From: Humibacillus sp. DSM 29435
Lineage (GTDB): Bacteria > Actinomycetota > Actinomycetes > Actinomycetales > Dermatophilaceae
Assembly (NCBI RefSeq): GCF_001758225.1
Contig: NZ_MAST01000034.1
Location: 124,001 to 188,000, forward strand
Length of the DNA: 64,000 bases
Direction of reading: 5' to 3'
The notes beneath the pieces are model-generated. The model was not told the origin of the DNA and ran no database searches. It saw nothing but the letters and a program-made list of their open reading frames with translations. The position numbers and the translations under genes were made by a program. Shown here in pieces: positions 53,343-62,075 of the stretch (position 1 is its first letter; the number at the start of each line of letters is the position of its first letter).

Positions 53343-54050
53343 TCAGCGCTCGCCGATGGTCACCAGGCCGGTCTCGTAGGCCAGCACGACCATCTGCACC
53401 CGGTCGCGCAGGCCGAGCTTGGCCAGGATGCGCCCGATGTGCGTCTTGACTGTCGCCTCGGCCACGAAGAAGCTCGCAGCGATCTCGCGGTTGTTCAGCC
53501 CCTGGCCCACGGCCTCGAGCACCTCGAGCTCGCGCTCGGTGAGCACGTCGAGGCGGGATCGGTCAGCCGTTCTCCCGGATGCCGTCAGCACCGGGAGGAA
53601 GCGGTCGAGCAACCGTCGCGTCGGGCCGGGCGCGACCACGGCGTCGCCCGTGTGCACTGCCCGGATCGCCGCCAGCAGCTCACTGGGCCCGGCATCCTTC
53701 AGCAGGAAGCCGGCGGCTCCGGCCTGTAGTGCTGCGAAGACGTACTCGTCGAGGTCGAACGTGGTCAGCACCAGCACCTTCGGCGTCGGTGGACCGCCCG
53801 ACAGAATGCGGCGCGTGGCCTCGATGCCGTCGAGGCGCGGCATCCGGATGTCCATCAGCACCACGTCGACCGCCCGGCCACGCAGGGCGTCGATTGCAGC
53901 CTGACCGTCGGCGCACTCGGCCACGACGTCGATGCCGGGCTCGGCGTCGAGCACCATGCGGAAGCCGGCGCGTACCAGCGCCTGGTCGTCGACGAGCAGC
54001 ACCCGAACCGGGCTCGAGGTTCGGCTCGTGTCGCTGACGGTGTCGGTCAT
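53343..54050 (-). CDS. NarL/LuxR-type response regulator
   Basis: A 235-residue response regulator. The receiver domain (about 12-130) has the acidic pocket VLLVDDQALVRAGF and the phosphoacceptor Asp in VLMDIRMPRLDGIEATRRI. The C-terminal LuxR HTH (about 165-225) has LTERELEVLEAVGQGLNNRE and FFVAEATVKTHIGRILAKLG. Its ATG overlaps the kinase stop (ATGA). The pair resembles DesKR/LiaSR-type systems; the target genes are unknown, though nothing flanking looks like a canonical target. Confidence 0.94.
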   Translation of the reverse strand: MTDTVSDTSRTSSPVRVLLVDDQALVRAGFRMVLDAEPGIDVVAECADGQAAIDALRGRAVDVVLMDIRMPRLDGIEATRRILSGGPPTPKVLVLTTFDLDEYVFAALQAGAAGFLLKDAGPSELLAAIRAVHTGDAVVAPGPTRRLLDRFLPVLTASGRTADRSRLDVLTERELEVLEAVGQGLNNREIAASFFVAEATVKTHIGRILAKLGLRDRVQMVVLAYETGLVTIGER

Positions 54051-55261
54051 CTCTGCTTCTCCTCGCTCAAGGGCAGGGTGGCCAGCACCTCGAAGCCACC
54101 CGCGGGCCCCGGGCCCGCAGTCAGCTGCCCCGAGTGCACGGCGACCCGTTCGCGCATTCCGTGCAGCCCGTGGCCACGGTGGTCATCGACGGATACCGCG
54201 CCGAACCCATTGTCACGCACTGTGATTCGCAACACCTCCGGTGTGACCTCGACCTCGACCGCTGCTCGGGCGCCAGGGCCGGCGTGCTTGATCACGTTCG
54301 TCAATGACTCCTGCACGACTCGGTAGGCGGCGACATCGACACCGACCGGCAGCGCCTGAGGGGCGCCGCTCATCGCCAGCGTGACGGGCACCCCCGCGGC
54401 ACGAACCCGGCCGACGAGCTCGTCGAGGTGCTCGAGGCCACCCGTCGGCGCCAGTTCGGCGCCCGATGTTGGGTCACGCAGCACGCCGACGAGCCGCCGC
54501 GTCTCGCCCAGGGCGTCGCGGGCGGTAGCACCGATGGTCTTGAGTGCGCCCACGGTCAAGGCCCGGGTGTCGTCAGTGCGATGCTCAGCGGCGTAGGCCG
54601 CCCCGTCAGCCTGCACGACAATCACCGACAACGCATGGGCCACGACATCGTGCATCTCGCGGGCAATCGACGCCCGCTCGTTCTGCACCGCGATCTGCAG
54701 CTCGTTCTCCTGCTCCCGTTCGATGCGCTCCGCCCGCTCCTGCAGGTCGGCCAGACGTTGCAGGCGGTTGCGCTTGAGGTCGCCGAGGGTCCAGGCCGAC
54801 AGGGCGAGCCCCGCGCAGGCCACGAACACGAACGCGAGGTCGGCAGCCTGAGAGCCGAAGCCGTAGGCGCCGGTGGCAGTGCCGGGGAACGCGCCGGTGA
54901 AGCGGAACGCGCCGACGAGCGCACCGATCCCCGCCACGACCAGGCCGGCCATGCGGGCCCCCCGGCGGCGCTCGTAGGTGGCCAGCGAGTAGAGCGCCAC
55001 CAAGAACGCCAGATCGGTGGCCAGCACGGTGTCGGCTGGAATCACTCGCAGCGCCATTGCCACGGTGACGGCCCCGAAAGCCACCGCGGGTCGCGTGCGG
55101 CGAACCACCAGCGCCAGGTACAGCAGTCCGAGCAGCGCCCAGGCTCCGTCCGCCCCGGGTCGGAACTCGAGCAGGTGCATCAGCGCGAAGCCCACCGCGA
55201 TAGGAACATCGAGCAACAGCGGCCGGCGCTGCCACCAGTCGTAGACGGTCCCCTCGCTCAC
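54047..55261 (-). CDS. Sensor histidine kinase (HisKA_3, NarX/DesK type)
   Basis: A 404-residue membrane kinase. About six TM helices (about 15-165) form the sensor. The dimerisation/phosphoacceptor segment is ERASIAREMHDVVAHALSVI (His about 210), and the ATPase domain has VVQESLTNVIKHAG and VRDNGFGAVSVDDHRGHGLHG. There is no large extracytoplasmic loop, so it may sense membrane state, as DesK does. GTG 55261 lies 6 nt after TAGGCT. It is coupled to the response regulator by a 4-bp overlap. Confidence 0.93.
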   Translation of the reverse strand: MSEGTVYDWWQRRPLLLDVPIAVGFALMHLLEFRPGADGAWALLGLLYLALVVRRTRPAVAFGAVTVAMALRVIPADTVLATDLAFLVALYSLATYERRRGARMAGLVVAGIGALVGAFRFTGAFPGTATGAYGFGSQAADLAFVFVACAGLALSAWTLGDLKRNRLQRLADLQERAERIEREQENELQIAVQNERASIAREMHDVVAHALSVIVVQADGAAYAAEHRTDDTRALTVGALKTIGATARDALGETRRLVGVLRDPTSGAELAPTGGLEHLDELVGRVRAAGVPVTLAMSGAPQALPVGVDVAAYRVVQESLTNVIKHAGPGARAAVEVEVTPEVLRITVRDNGFGAVSVDDHRGHGLHGMRERVAVHSGQLTAGPGPAGGFEVLATLPLSEEKQR

Positions 55262-55267
55262 TCGGCG

Positions 55268-55273
55268 AGCCTA
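55268..55273 (-). promoter_or_regulatory. -10 box TAGGCT, leaderless
   Basis: On the minus strand TAGGCT lies 6 nt before GTG 55261. Confidence 0.5.
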
Positions 55274-55374
55274 CGGCGCACGGTCGCGTTCGGCGTCATA
55301 CCGCGGTCGCAGGCGACGCTCATCCCTCCGCTCCCGATCCCACGGCTCGGGGCGGCCAGATCGAGTGGTGATGG

Positions 55375-57015
55375 TCACGGCCCGGGTTCGGGGGGCCCGG
55401 TGGCGAAGGTGGTGCGCCAGTGTTGCCAGGTGTGCCACGTGACGCCGGTGTCGGTGATGGTCGCGGTGAGGTGCTTGTCGTGGACGTAGATGTGGTGTCG
55501 CCGGCACAACAGCGCCAGGTTGCCGAGACAGGTGGTTCCGCCGTCGATCCAATGCCGCACGTGGTGGGCGTCGGTCCATTGAGCGGGGGTGGAGCACCCC
55601 GGGAACGAGCAGCCACCGTCGCGGAGCCAGAGCGCGGTGCGCATGGCCCGGGTGACGAGGCGTTCCTCCCGACCGACGTCCAACGGTTGGGAGTCGGAGC
55701 CGAGCACGACGGGGATGATCGTCGCGTCGCACGCCAGCCGGCGCACGATGGCCGCGCTGAGCACGTCACCACTCAGACACGACCCGCTCCCGCCCTTGCC
55801 GGTCGCACCGCTCTGGCCCGCCGCACCGCTTTGGCGATCCGCGCCGTTCTGGCCGCCGCGGTTGGCCCAGTCGGGTGGGCAGCCGGAGGCTACGTATTCG
55901 CGTAGGGCCTCGAAGTTGATGGTGACCACGATCTTCGCCTTGTCCATGCTCGGGGCCTGACCGGGCGCGGTGACGCCGCGGGCGACGAGGTCGAGCAGGG
56001 CGTCCATCCGGCGCTGGTGCGGTGGTCTGGGGTCGTCCTCGATCCGCACCCCGTCACTGTCGGTGAGGGGGCGGGGTGCACTGAGGGGGTCGATGGCGGC
56101 TTTGAGGGTCGCGGCGCCTTCGGGGTCGAGGGTGCCGCTCATCCCGACCATCCCGGCCGCGTTCGGGCCGGTGAACCACAAACCCCGGCCGTCGCGGCGT
56201 TTCTGGTCGTGCTCCTCAGCATCCTTCGGGGGCCGGACCTGGTCAGACAGCTCACGGGCGAGCTTCGCGAGCTGTTCCCACCGCAACCCGGGTGCTTCCT
56301 CGGTCAGGTGGGTGACGGCCTGGCCGAGGTCGTCGGGGTCAGCGATGGGCTTGAGGCGGGTGTGGAAGTCGATGACCTGCGCCGCCTTACCCACCGTCAC
56401 CCGCCCGCCCGTGCTGGTGGTGTCGCCGGAGGTTCCGCCGATGACCGCCTCATGCAACTGGGTCCAGCGGGGTTCGTTGAACGCGTCCCCACACGTGACG
56501 ACCGCCTTCGCAGCGCTGGCGGTCAGAGTGGGGTCGACCGTGCGCAACCAGTCGACCCGACACAACCCGCCCGGGGAAGCCACCCCACGGGCCTCGAGCT
56601 GAGTGACCAAGCGCACGAGGTTGACCTCTTTGTGGTGCTGGATCGCGCCGAGCTGGGTCACCGACTCGAGCAGGTCGGCCTCGCTCATCCGGGCCGGTTC
56701 CATCTGAGGCCGGTCCAGGCTCGCGGCCGCGAACGCGAACCCCGACGCGTACGCGCCGGACACGTTTGACCAGTTCGCCCAGTGCACCGTCAACGGCGCC
56801 GGGAACTCCCGTACCGGCCGCTCCTCCCCGGGCGAACCCGACGTGGCGGCAGCTGGCGAGGTCGCGTCGGCGGCACCAGGTGCGGGCCCTGCGGCATCCG
56901 GGATGGGGGTGGACCAGAACCCGGCGCCCGCGGTTCCGCCAGTTCGACGCTGGCTCGACTCGAGGTCGGCCAGCTGCTGCCGGAGTCTCTCGAGAAGCGA
57001 ACCCTTGGTGTTCAT
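55375..57015 (-). CDS. DUF222 / HNH endonuclease-like protein (13E12 type)
   Basis: A 546-residue protein of the DUF222 family, known in mycobacteria as REP13E12. The DUF222 helical domain (about 70-400) contains LESVTQLGAIQHHKEVNLVR and a Gly/Ser-rich insert (QSGAAGQSGATGKGGS). The HNH nuclease domain (about 455-525) shows SFPGCSTPAQWTDAHHVRHW, then CLGNLALLCRRHHIYVHD, with the Cys and His metal ligands intact. Such genes are multicopy in many actinobacteria and may be selfish or defensive elements; function is not proven. A TAGGGT box lies 7 nt before ATG 57015. A composite repeat array lies directly upstream. Confidence 0.9.
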   Translation of the reverse strand: MNTKGSLLERLRQQLADLESSQRRTGGTAGAGFWSTPIPDAAGPAPGAADATSPAAATSGSPGEERPVREFPAPLTVHWANWSNVSGAYASGFAFAAASLDRPQMEPARMSEADLLESVTQLGAIQHHKEVNLVRLVTQLEARGVASPGGLCRVDWLRTVDPTLTASAAKAVVTCGDAFNEPRWTQLHEAVIGGTSGDTTSTGGRVTVGKAAQVIDFHTRLKPIADPDDLGQAVTHLTEEAPGLRWEQLAKLARELSDQVRPPKDAEEHDQKRRDGRGLWFTGPNAAGMVGMSGTLDPEGAATLKAAIDPLSAPRPLTDSDGVRIEDDPRPPHQRRMDALLDLVARGVTAPGQAPSMDKAKIVVTINFEALREYVASGCPPDWANRGGQNGADRQSGAAGQSGATGKGGSGSCLSGDVLSAAIVRRLACDATIIPVVLGSDSQPLDVGREERLVTRAMRTALWLRDGGCSFPGCSTPAQWTDAHHVRHWIDGGTTCLGNLALLCRRHHIYVHDKHLTATITDTGVTWHTWQHWRTTFATGPPEPGP

Positions 57016-57022
57016 AACTCAA

Positions 57023-57028
57023 ACCCTA
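57023..57028 (-). promoter_or_regulatory. -10 box TAGGGT, leaderless
   Basis: On the minus strand TAGGGT lies 7 nt before ATG 57015. Confidence 0.5.
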
Positions 57029-57075
57029 GAGGCCACCACCGACACTGCCCCGCCACCGAAACCGATTGACTATGA

Positions 57076-57231
57076 ACGAAACTGGCCACTCGACGGGGTG
57101 AGTCTCGCTCGGCTGGTGCGCGGTCGGCACCTGCCCAGCTCCAGAGGTGCCAACCGCACGCTGGGCTGTGCGTCTGGCACCTCTGAGCCCTCGAAGGTGC
57201 CAACCGCGCAGTACGAAAGTGGCCACTCGAC
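57076..57231. repeat. Composite intergenic repeat, copy B
   Basis: Two 19-bp direct repeats, ACGAAACTGGCCACTCGAC (57076-57094) and ACGAAAGTGGCCACTCGAC (57213-57231), flank two tandem hairpin units: GTGCGCGGTCGGCACCT with AGGTGCCAACCGCAC (57116-57159), and GTGCGTCTGGCACCT with AGGTGCCAACCGCGC (57168-57209). The hairpins match copy A at 8093-8187. The flanks match the 29667 element. It fills the gap between the DUF222 and hutI genes. Confidence 0.8.
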
Positions 57232-57253
57232 TGAGAGAGTCCGAGGGTGGGGG

Positions 57254-58456
57254 TCAGAGGTCGAGGGCGCGCGCGATCGGCACGCCGGCGCGGTAGGCCA
57301 GGTGCAGATGGCTCGGTGCATCGAGAACCGTCAGCTCGGCCGGCTGCCCATGAGCAACGCGTCGGTCGAGTCCGAGCGACCGGGCCGACCCGGCGGTCGC
57401 GGCGTAGAGCGCTTCGGCCGGGGTCATGCCCATCTCACGGACCGCGAGCGCGATGGCGAACGGCATCGACGACGAGTAGCAGGTGCCCGGGTTGCAGTCG
57501 GAGGCGATCGCGACGTCGACGCCCGCATCGATGAGGCGACGGGCGTCGGGGTAGGGCGAGCGGGTCGAGAACTCGACGCCGGGCAGCAGCGTGGCCACCG
57601 TGGTGCCGCGCGCGGCCACGAGCGCCTCGATGTCGTCATCGCTGAGGTAGGTGCAGTGGTCAACACTGCGAGCCCCCAGCTCACACGCAAGAGCCACCCC
57701 CGGCCCCGGTGCAAGCTGGTTGCCGTGCACCCGCAGAGCGAGGCCGGCGCGGCGACCGGCCTCCAGCACCGTGCGCGCCTCATCTCCGTCGAACGCGTGG
57801 GCCGAAGCCGGCTCGCAGAACACGTCGATGCTCTCAGCCAGAGCCGGGCCGCCGCCGGCAATCACGGCATCGAGCATCGGCCCGACGACGAGGTCGACAT
57901 AGGCCCCCCGGTCGGCGGCATACTCGCGGGGCACGACGTGAGCCCCCAGAAACGTGGTGTGCGAGGTGAACTCGCGGGCGATACGCAGGGCCCGCAGCTC
58001 GTCGTCGACCGTCAGGCCGTAGCCGGTCTTGATCTCGAGGGTGGTGGTGCCCTGCGCCCGCATCTCGGCGACCCGTGCAGCAACGAGTGCACGCAGGTCG
58101 TCGTCGGAGGCCGCCCGGGTGGCGCCCACCGAGACCGCGATACCCCCACCGTCGTAGGGCGTTCCCGTCATGCGGGCGGCGAACTCGGCCGAGCGGTCGC
58201 CGGCGAAGACGAGGTGGGTGTGGCTGTCGACGAAGCCGGGAATGACGGCCCGACCACCCAGGTCGCGCCGCCTGTCAGCCGGCGGTGCCTGCGTGCTGGG
58301 GCCAACCCACACGACGGTCCCTTCGAGCACGACCACCGCCGCGTCGCGGATGATGCCCACCAACCGGTCGCCGGGGTCAGCGCAACCATCGCCCCGGGCC
58401 GGGTCGTTCGTCGTGAGCTCGCTGATGCCGGTGAGGAGCAGGCTCGTCGACGTCAC
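57254..58456 (-). CDS. hutI: Imidazolonepropionase
   Basis: Hydrolyses imidazolone-5-propionate to formiminoglutamate in histidine breakdown. The 400-residue amidohydrolase has the metal-binding [38 protein letters not shown], the His of [13 protein letters not shown] and [17 protein letters not shown]. Its start overlaps the hutF stop (ATGA), so it is the last gene of the M20-hutF-hutI operon. Composite repeats at 57076-57231 lie just after its stop. Confidence 0.95.
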   Translation of the reverse strand: MTSTSLLLTGISELTTNDPARGDGCADPGDRLVGIIRDAAVVVLEGTVVWVGPSTQAPPADRRRDLGGRAVIPGFVDSHTHLVFAGDRSAEFAARMTGTPYDGGGIAVSVGATRAASDDDLRALVAARVAEMRAQGTTTLEIKTGYGLTVDDELRALRIAREFTSHTTFLGAHVVPREYAADRGAYVDLVVGPMLDAVIAGGGPALAESIDVFCEPASAHAFDGDEARTVLEAGRRAGLALRVHGNQLAPGPGVALACELGARSVDHCTYLSDDDIEALVAARGTTVATLLPGVEFSTRSPYPDARRLIDAGVDVAIASDCNPGTCYSSSMPFAIALAVREMGMTPAEALYAATAGSARSLGLDRRVAHGQPAELTVLDAPSHLHLAYRAGVPIARALDL

Positions 58457-59784
58457 GATGACCCGCCGATCACGCGGCTGATCGAGTGGCCGAGCAGCCG
58501 GCCCACGTCGCCGATGCGGTGCTGTCCGCCCATGACGACCACCTCGCCCCCGACCACCACGGTCGACACGTCGGAGGCGACGCCCGAGTAGATGATCTGC
58601 TCGGGTAGTGAGCCGGCGGTGTTCACCGTGTCGGTACGCACGGTGATGAAGTCGGCCAGCGCCCCCTTGGAGAGGTGCCCGCCGTCGGCCCAGCCCAGTG
58701 CCCGGTAGCCGTTGAACGATGCCGCCATCAGCAGGTCGTTGGCTGCGAAGCGGTCCCGCTCGTTCGTCACCAGCCGCTCGTGCATCTCGAGCCCGCGCAG
58801 CTCTTCGAAAGGGTCGATGATGACGTGCTGGTCAGAGCCGAGCGAGAGGGGTGTGCCCGCGTCGAACAGGGCTCGGGCAGGGCCGATCCCGTCGGCGAGG
58901 TCACGCTCGGTGGTCGGGCAGAAGCAGGCTCCGGTACCGCTGCTCCCGAGGCGTTCGATGTCGCTGTCGGTCAGGTGGGTCGCGTGCACGGCGGTCAGCC
59001 GATTCGCGAGCGCACCAGCCTCGTCGAGCAGCTCAGTAGGTGTGCGGCCGTAGAACATCTGGCAGGCGAGGTTCTCACCGTGTTGTTCAGACAGATGCAC
59101 GTGCAGGGGCAGGCCGGCTGACGCCTCGACGACGCGCGGGAGGTCGTCGCGTCGAACCGCCCGAACGGAGTGGATGGCGGCACCCAGGCGCACCGTCGAG
59201 GTCTCGGCACGCTGAGCGGCCATCCGCTGGGCCCAGGCGTCGACACTGCCGTCACTGAACCGGCGCTGCCCCGGGTGCAGGGGCACGTGGCCGCTGCCGT
59301 TGAGCCCGCCTTCGAGGTAGCACGTGTCGAGCAGCGTCAGCCGGATGCCGGCCTCGTCGGCGGCGTGCCGCAGGGCAAGGCTCATGGCGTTGGGGTCACC
59401 GTACGGTTTGCCTCCGGGCCGATGGTGCACGTAGTGGAACTCACCGACGACGGTCATACCGGCCAGCACCATCTCGGCGAAGACGGCTCGGGCCAGGTCG
59501 AAGTAGGTGTCGGGGTTCAGCTCTGCCGCAACGGCATACATCTCCTCGCGCCAGCTCCAGAAGTTTCCGCCGCCACCGTTGGCCCTGCCTCGCAAGGCCC
59601 GATGGAAGGCGTGACTGTGCGTATTGGCCATGCCGGGCAGGGTCACCCCGGCCAGACGTACGTCGTCGGGTTCGGCGTCGACCCCCGACTGCACTTCGCG
59701 CAGCACACCGTCAGAGGTCACCAGACGAACTCTCCGCGCGAAGCCGCCTGTCAACCAGGCGGACTCGCACCAGAACGTGGTCAC
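58453..59784 (-). CDS. hutF: Formimidoylglutamate deiminase
   Basis: Converts N-formimino-L-glutamate to N-formyl-L-glutamate and ammonia. The 443-residue amidohydrolase has the metal site [17 protein letters not shown], then [30 protein letters not shown] and [17 protein letters not shown] hutF gene means the pathway goes through N-formylglutamate and needs a deformylase. No canonical HutG is visible, but an M20 amidohydrolase precedes it. Overlaps of 4 bp exist at both ends of the gene. Confidence 0.95.
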   Translation of the reverse strand: MTTFWCESAWLTGGFARRVRLVTSDGVLREVQSGVDAEPDDVRLAGVTLPGMANTHSHAFHRALRGRANGGGGNFWSWREEMYAVAAELNPDTYFDLARAVFAEMVLAGMTVVGEFHYVHHRPGGKPYGDPNAMSLALRHAADEAGIRLTLLDTCYLEGGLNGSGHVPLHPGQRRFSDGSVDAWAQRMAAQRAETSTVRLGAAIHSVRAVRRDDLPRVVEASAGLPLHVHLSEQHGENLACQMFYGRTPTELLDEAGALANRLTAVHATHLTDSDIERLGSSGTGACFCPTTERDLADGIGPARALFDAGTPLSLGSDQHVIIDPFEELRGLEMHERLVTNERDRFAANDLLMAASFNGYRALGWADGGHLSKGALADFITVRTDTVNTAGSLPEQIIYSGVASDVSTVVVGGEVVVMGGQHRIGDVGRLLGHSISRVIGGSS

Positions 59785-61046
59785 TGACCGCTGCCGTTCG
59801 TGCGATCGGTAGGGCGTGAGACCAGTTCGGCGACAACCGAGGTGAGTGCCATGACCCCATCGTGGCAGTCACGCCGCTCGGCGTGCTCGGCGGGAGAGTG
59901 CGAGATGCCGGTGGGGTTTCGCACGTAAAGCATGGCGGAGGGCACCCCGTGCGTGGCGAGCACTCCGGCGTCGTGTCCGGCTCCGGTGCCGAGCAGCGGG
60001 GCACCGGGCAGGATGCCGCGCAGCCGGCTCACCAGCGCCGCGTCGAAAGCGGTGGTGGGGGTCCACGACTCCTCGGTCGCCTCGACTCCCAGCGAATCGG
60101 AATCGGCGAGAACCCCGCTGACCGTCGCACGCACGGCATCCTCGTCGGCGCCTCGGGCATCGAGCCAGGCCGTGACGTGGCTGGAGATGGCGTTGACCCC
60201 ACCCGGCTCCACCCGCACCTTCCCGACCGTCGCGACGCACCCGAGAACGGTGGCCTGCTGCCGCGCTGACTGCACCACGGTGGCGAGCCCGAGCATCGCG
60301 TCGCGGCGGTCGTCGAGGCGGGTCGTACCGGCGTGGTTGGCCTCCCCCGGAATGTCGAGGCGCCACCTGCCGTGGGGCCAGATGTCGGTGCCGATGGCGA
60401 CGGCGCGGGCCGGGTCGTCGAGGTCGTCGACCCCATCGGCAGCAAGGGCCAGGGCTTTGCCCTGCTCGACGTGCAGCTCGACGAAGCAGGCGATCCGGTT
60501 CACGGCCTCGTCGTCGGGCCCCATCGACTCAGGGTCACGGCCCGCTGCGGTCCAGGCCTGCGCCATAGAGATGCCGTCGGCGTCGGTCAGCGAACGCGCC
60601 CGGTCAGCCGTGAGGGCGCCCGTGATGATACGAGAGCCCGCGCAGGCGACCCCGAAGCGAGCCCCCTCCTCGTCGACGAAGTTGACCACTCCCAGCGGCA
60701 CCGCCGGGGTGATCCCGCGTTGGCGAAGGGTGTCGATCGTGGCGAGGGCACTGACGACGCCGAGCGGCCCGTCGAAGGCACCCCCGTCGGGTACCGAGTC
60801 GAGGTGCGAGCCGATCACCACGCCCGGCTGGGCATCGGGGTCACCCCACCAGGCCCACTGGTTGCCGGCTCGGTCTTCGGTCAGGGCGAGCCCGCGCGCC
60901 GCGCACTCGCCCGCGAACCACTCGCGAAGGTCGTGGTCGGTGCGGGTCCAGGCGAAACGTCGGTAGCCGCCCGTCGCCGGCTCACGGCCCACCGACGCGA
61001 GGTCAGACCACATCCGGTCGAAGCTGACCGACATGTCGCTCACCAC
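59781..61046 (-). CDS. M20-family amidohydrolase (allantoate/carbamoylase type) in hut operon
   Basis: A 421-residue zinc peptidase-fold amidohydrolase of the allantoate amidohydrolase/N-carbamoyl amino acid hydrolase group. Marks are VVIGSHLDSVPDGGAFDGPL (metal ligands), VNFVDEEGARFGVACAGSR, FVELHVEQGK and LLGTGAGHDAGVLATHGVPS. It opens the M20-hutF-hutI operon, so the natural guess is hydrolysis of N-formylglutamate to glutamate and formate, in place of HutG. Alternative substrates are allantoate or N-carbamoyl compounds. Starts at GTG 61046 or 61043, or ATG 61034, are possible. Confidence 0.88.
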   Translation of the reverse strand: MVSDMSVSFDRMWSDLASVGREPATGGYRRFAWTRTDHDLREWFAGECAARGLALTEDRAGNQWAWWGDPDAQPGVVIGSHLDSVPDGGAFDGPLGVVSALATIDTLRQRGITPAVPLGVVNFVDEEGARFGVACAGSRIITGALTADRARSLTDADGISMAQAWTAAGRDPESMGPDDEAVNRIACFVELHVEQGKALALAADGVDDLDDPARAVAIGTDIWPHGRWRLDIPGEANHAGTTRLDDRRDAMLGLATVVQSARQQATVLGCVATVGKVRVEPGGVNAISSHVTAWLDARGADEDAVRATVSGVLADSDSLGVEATEESWTPTTAFDAALVSRLRGILPGAPLLGTGAGHDAGVLATHGVPSAMLYVRNPTGISHSPAEHAERRDCHDGVMALTSVVAELVSRPTDRTNGSGQ

Positions 61047-61057
61047 CCCTCCAGAAC

Positions 61058-61063
61058 TAGTCT
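61058..61063 (+). promoter_or_regulatory. -10 box TAGTCT, leaderless
   Basis: TAGTCT lies 6 nt before ATG 61070. Confidence 0.5.
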
Positions 61064-61069
61064 CGTGTC

Positions 61070-61585
61070 ATGTCTGACGATGTCACCGACCGGCCGGAGC
61101 GGCACGACAAACCGTCGACACCGGCCATCGAGGCGGCCCGGGCCGCCGGAGTCGACTTCGAGGTGACCCGGCACGGCCGCGTGTCGAGCCTCGCCGAGGC
61201 GGCGGCCGCTCGGGGCATCGAGCCTCGCGACCTGGTCAAGACCCTCGTCGTGCGCCGCGCCGAGCACGACCACGTGTTCGTGCTCGTTCCCGGCGACCGC
61301 ACCTTCTCGTGGCCAAAAGTGCGGTCGTTGCTCGGCTCGAACCGCATCTCGATGCCCGACGCCCAAGTCGCCCTGGCGGTCACGGGCTACGAGCGGGGCA
61401 CCATCACGCCGTTCGGGTCGCGGCAGGCTCTGCCGATGATCGCCGACCAGCAGCTGGTCGGCCGGCGCATCTCCATCGGGGGTGGTGGTCACGGCGTCGG
61501 CCTCACGGTGAACGGCGACGACGTGATCAGGCTCTTCGGTGCCACGGTGGCCGACATCTCCGACGAACAGGTGCGGCGCCCCTGA
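61070..61585 (+). CDS. YbaK/EbsC family aminoacyl-tRNA deacylase
   Basis: A 171-residue YbaK/ProX-like protein that hydrolyses mischarged aminoacyl-tRNA in the cytoplasm. Marks are STPAIEAARAAGVDFEVTRH, RGIEPRDLVKTLVVR (the conserved Lys in the DLVKTLVV strand), FSWPKVRSLLGSNRISMPDA and VTGYERGTITPFGSRQALPM with ISIGGGGHGVGLTV. TAGTCT stands 6 nt before ATG. It and the next gene split the hut locus, transcribed opposite to it. Confidence 0.9.
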   Translation: MSDDVTDRPERHDKPSTPAIEAARAAGVDFEVTRHGRVSSLAEAAAARGIEPRDLVKTLVVRRAEHDHVFVLVPGDRTFSWPKVRSLLGSNRISMPDAQVALAVTGYERGTITPFGSRQALPMIADQQLVGRRISIGGGGHGVGLTVNGDDVIRLFGATVADISDEQVRRP

Positions 61586-61633
61586 ACGACCACCGCCCGA
61601 CACCACAACTCACCTCCGGGGCAGACTGGGCCC

Positions 61634-62023
61634 ATGGCCCGACCCGACCTGCCCACCAAGCCGTGCGCCCGCTGCGGACGCACCATCACCTGGCGCAAGG
61701 CGTGGGAGCGCGACTGGCCCTCGGTGCGCTGGTGCTCGGCCGGATGCCGCAGCCGCGGGGTCACCGACGTCGACCGGCAGCTCGAGGCCAGCCTCGAGTC
61801 GCTGCTCGACGCCCGGGCCCGTAGCTCGTCGGTCTGCCCCTCCGAGGCCGCCCGGGCCGTCAGCAAGGCGGTCGGAGCCGACGACTGGAACGAGCTGATG
61901 GAGCCGGCCCGAAACGCCGCCCGACGCCTCGTGGCCGCCGGGCGGGCCGAGATCACCCAGGGCGGGCAGGTCATCGAACCCAGTAAGTTCAAGGGGCCGA
62001 TCCGAGTGCGACGCCCGCGCTGA
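61634..62023 (+). CDS. DUF2256-DUF3253 domain protein
   Basis: A 129-residue small protein. The N-terminal 40 residues form a zinc-ribbon-like DUF2256 (KPCARCGRTITWRKAWERDW and VRWCSAGCRSRG with four cysteines). The remainder is DUF3253 (LLDARARSSSVCPSEAARAV and MEPARNAARRLVAAGRAEIT), a winged-helix-like domain. Function is unknown. It lies 48 bp after the YbaK gene on the plus strand and converges on hutU. Confidence 0.88.
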   Translation: MARPDLPTKPCARCGRTITWRKAWERDWPSVRWCSAGCRSRGVTDVDRQLEASLESLLDARARSSSVCPSEAARAVSKAVGADDWNELMEPARNAARRLVAAGRAEITQGGQVIEPSKFKGPIRVRRPR

Positions 62024-62075
62024 ACCGCACGGCCGGCCGAGAGCCGGCACCGCGGCATCCGTCTGGCCAGGGCTC

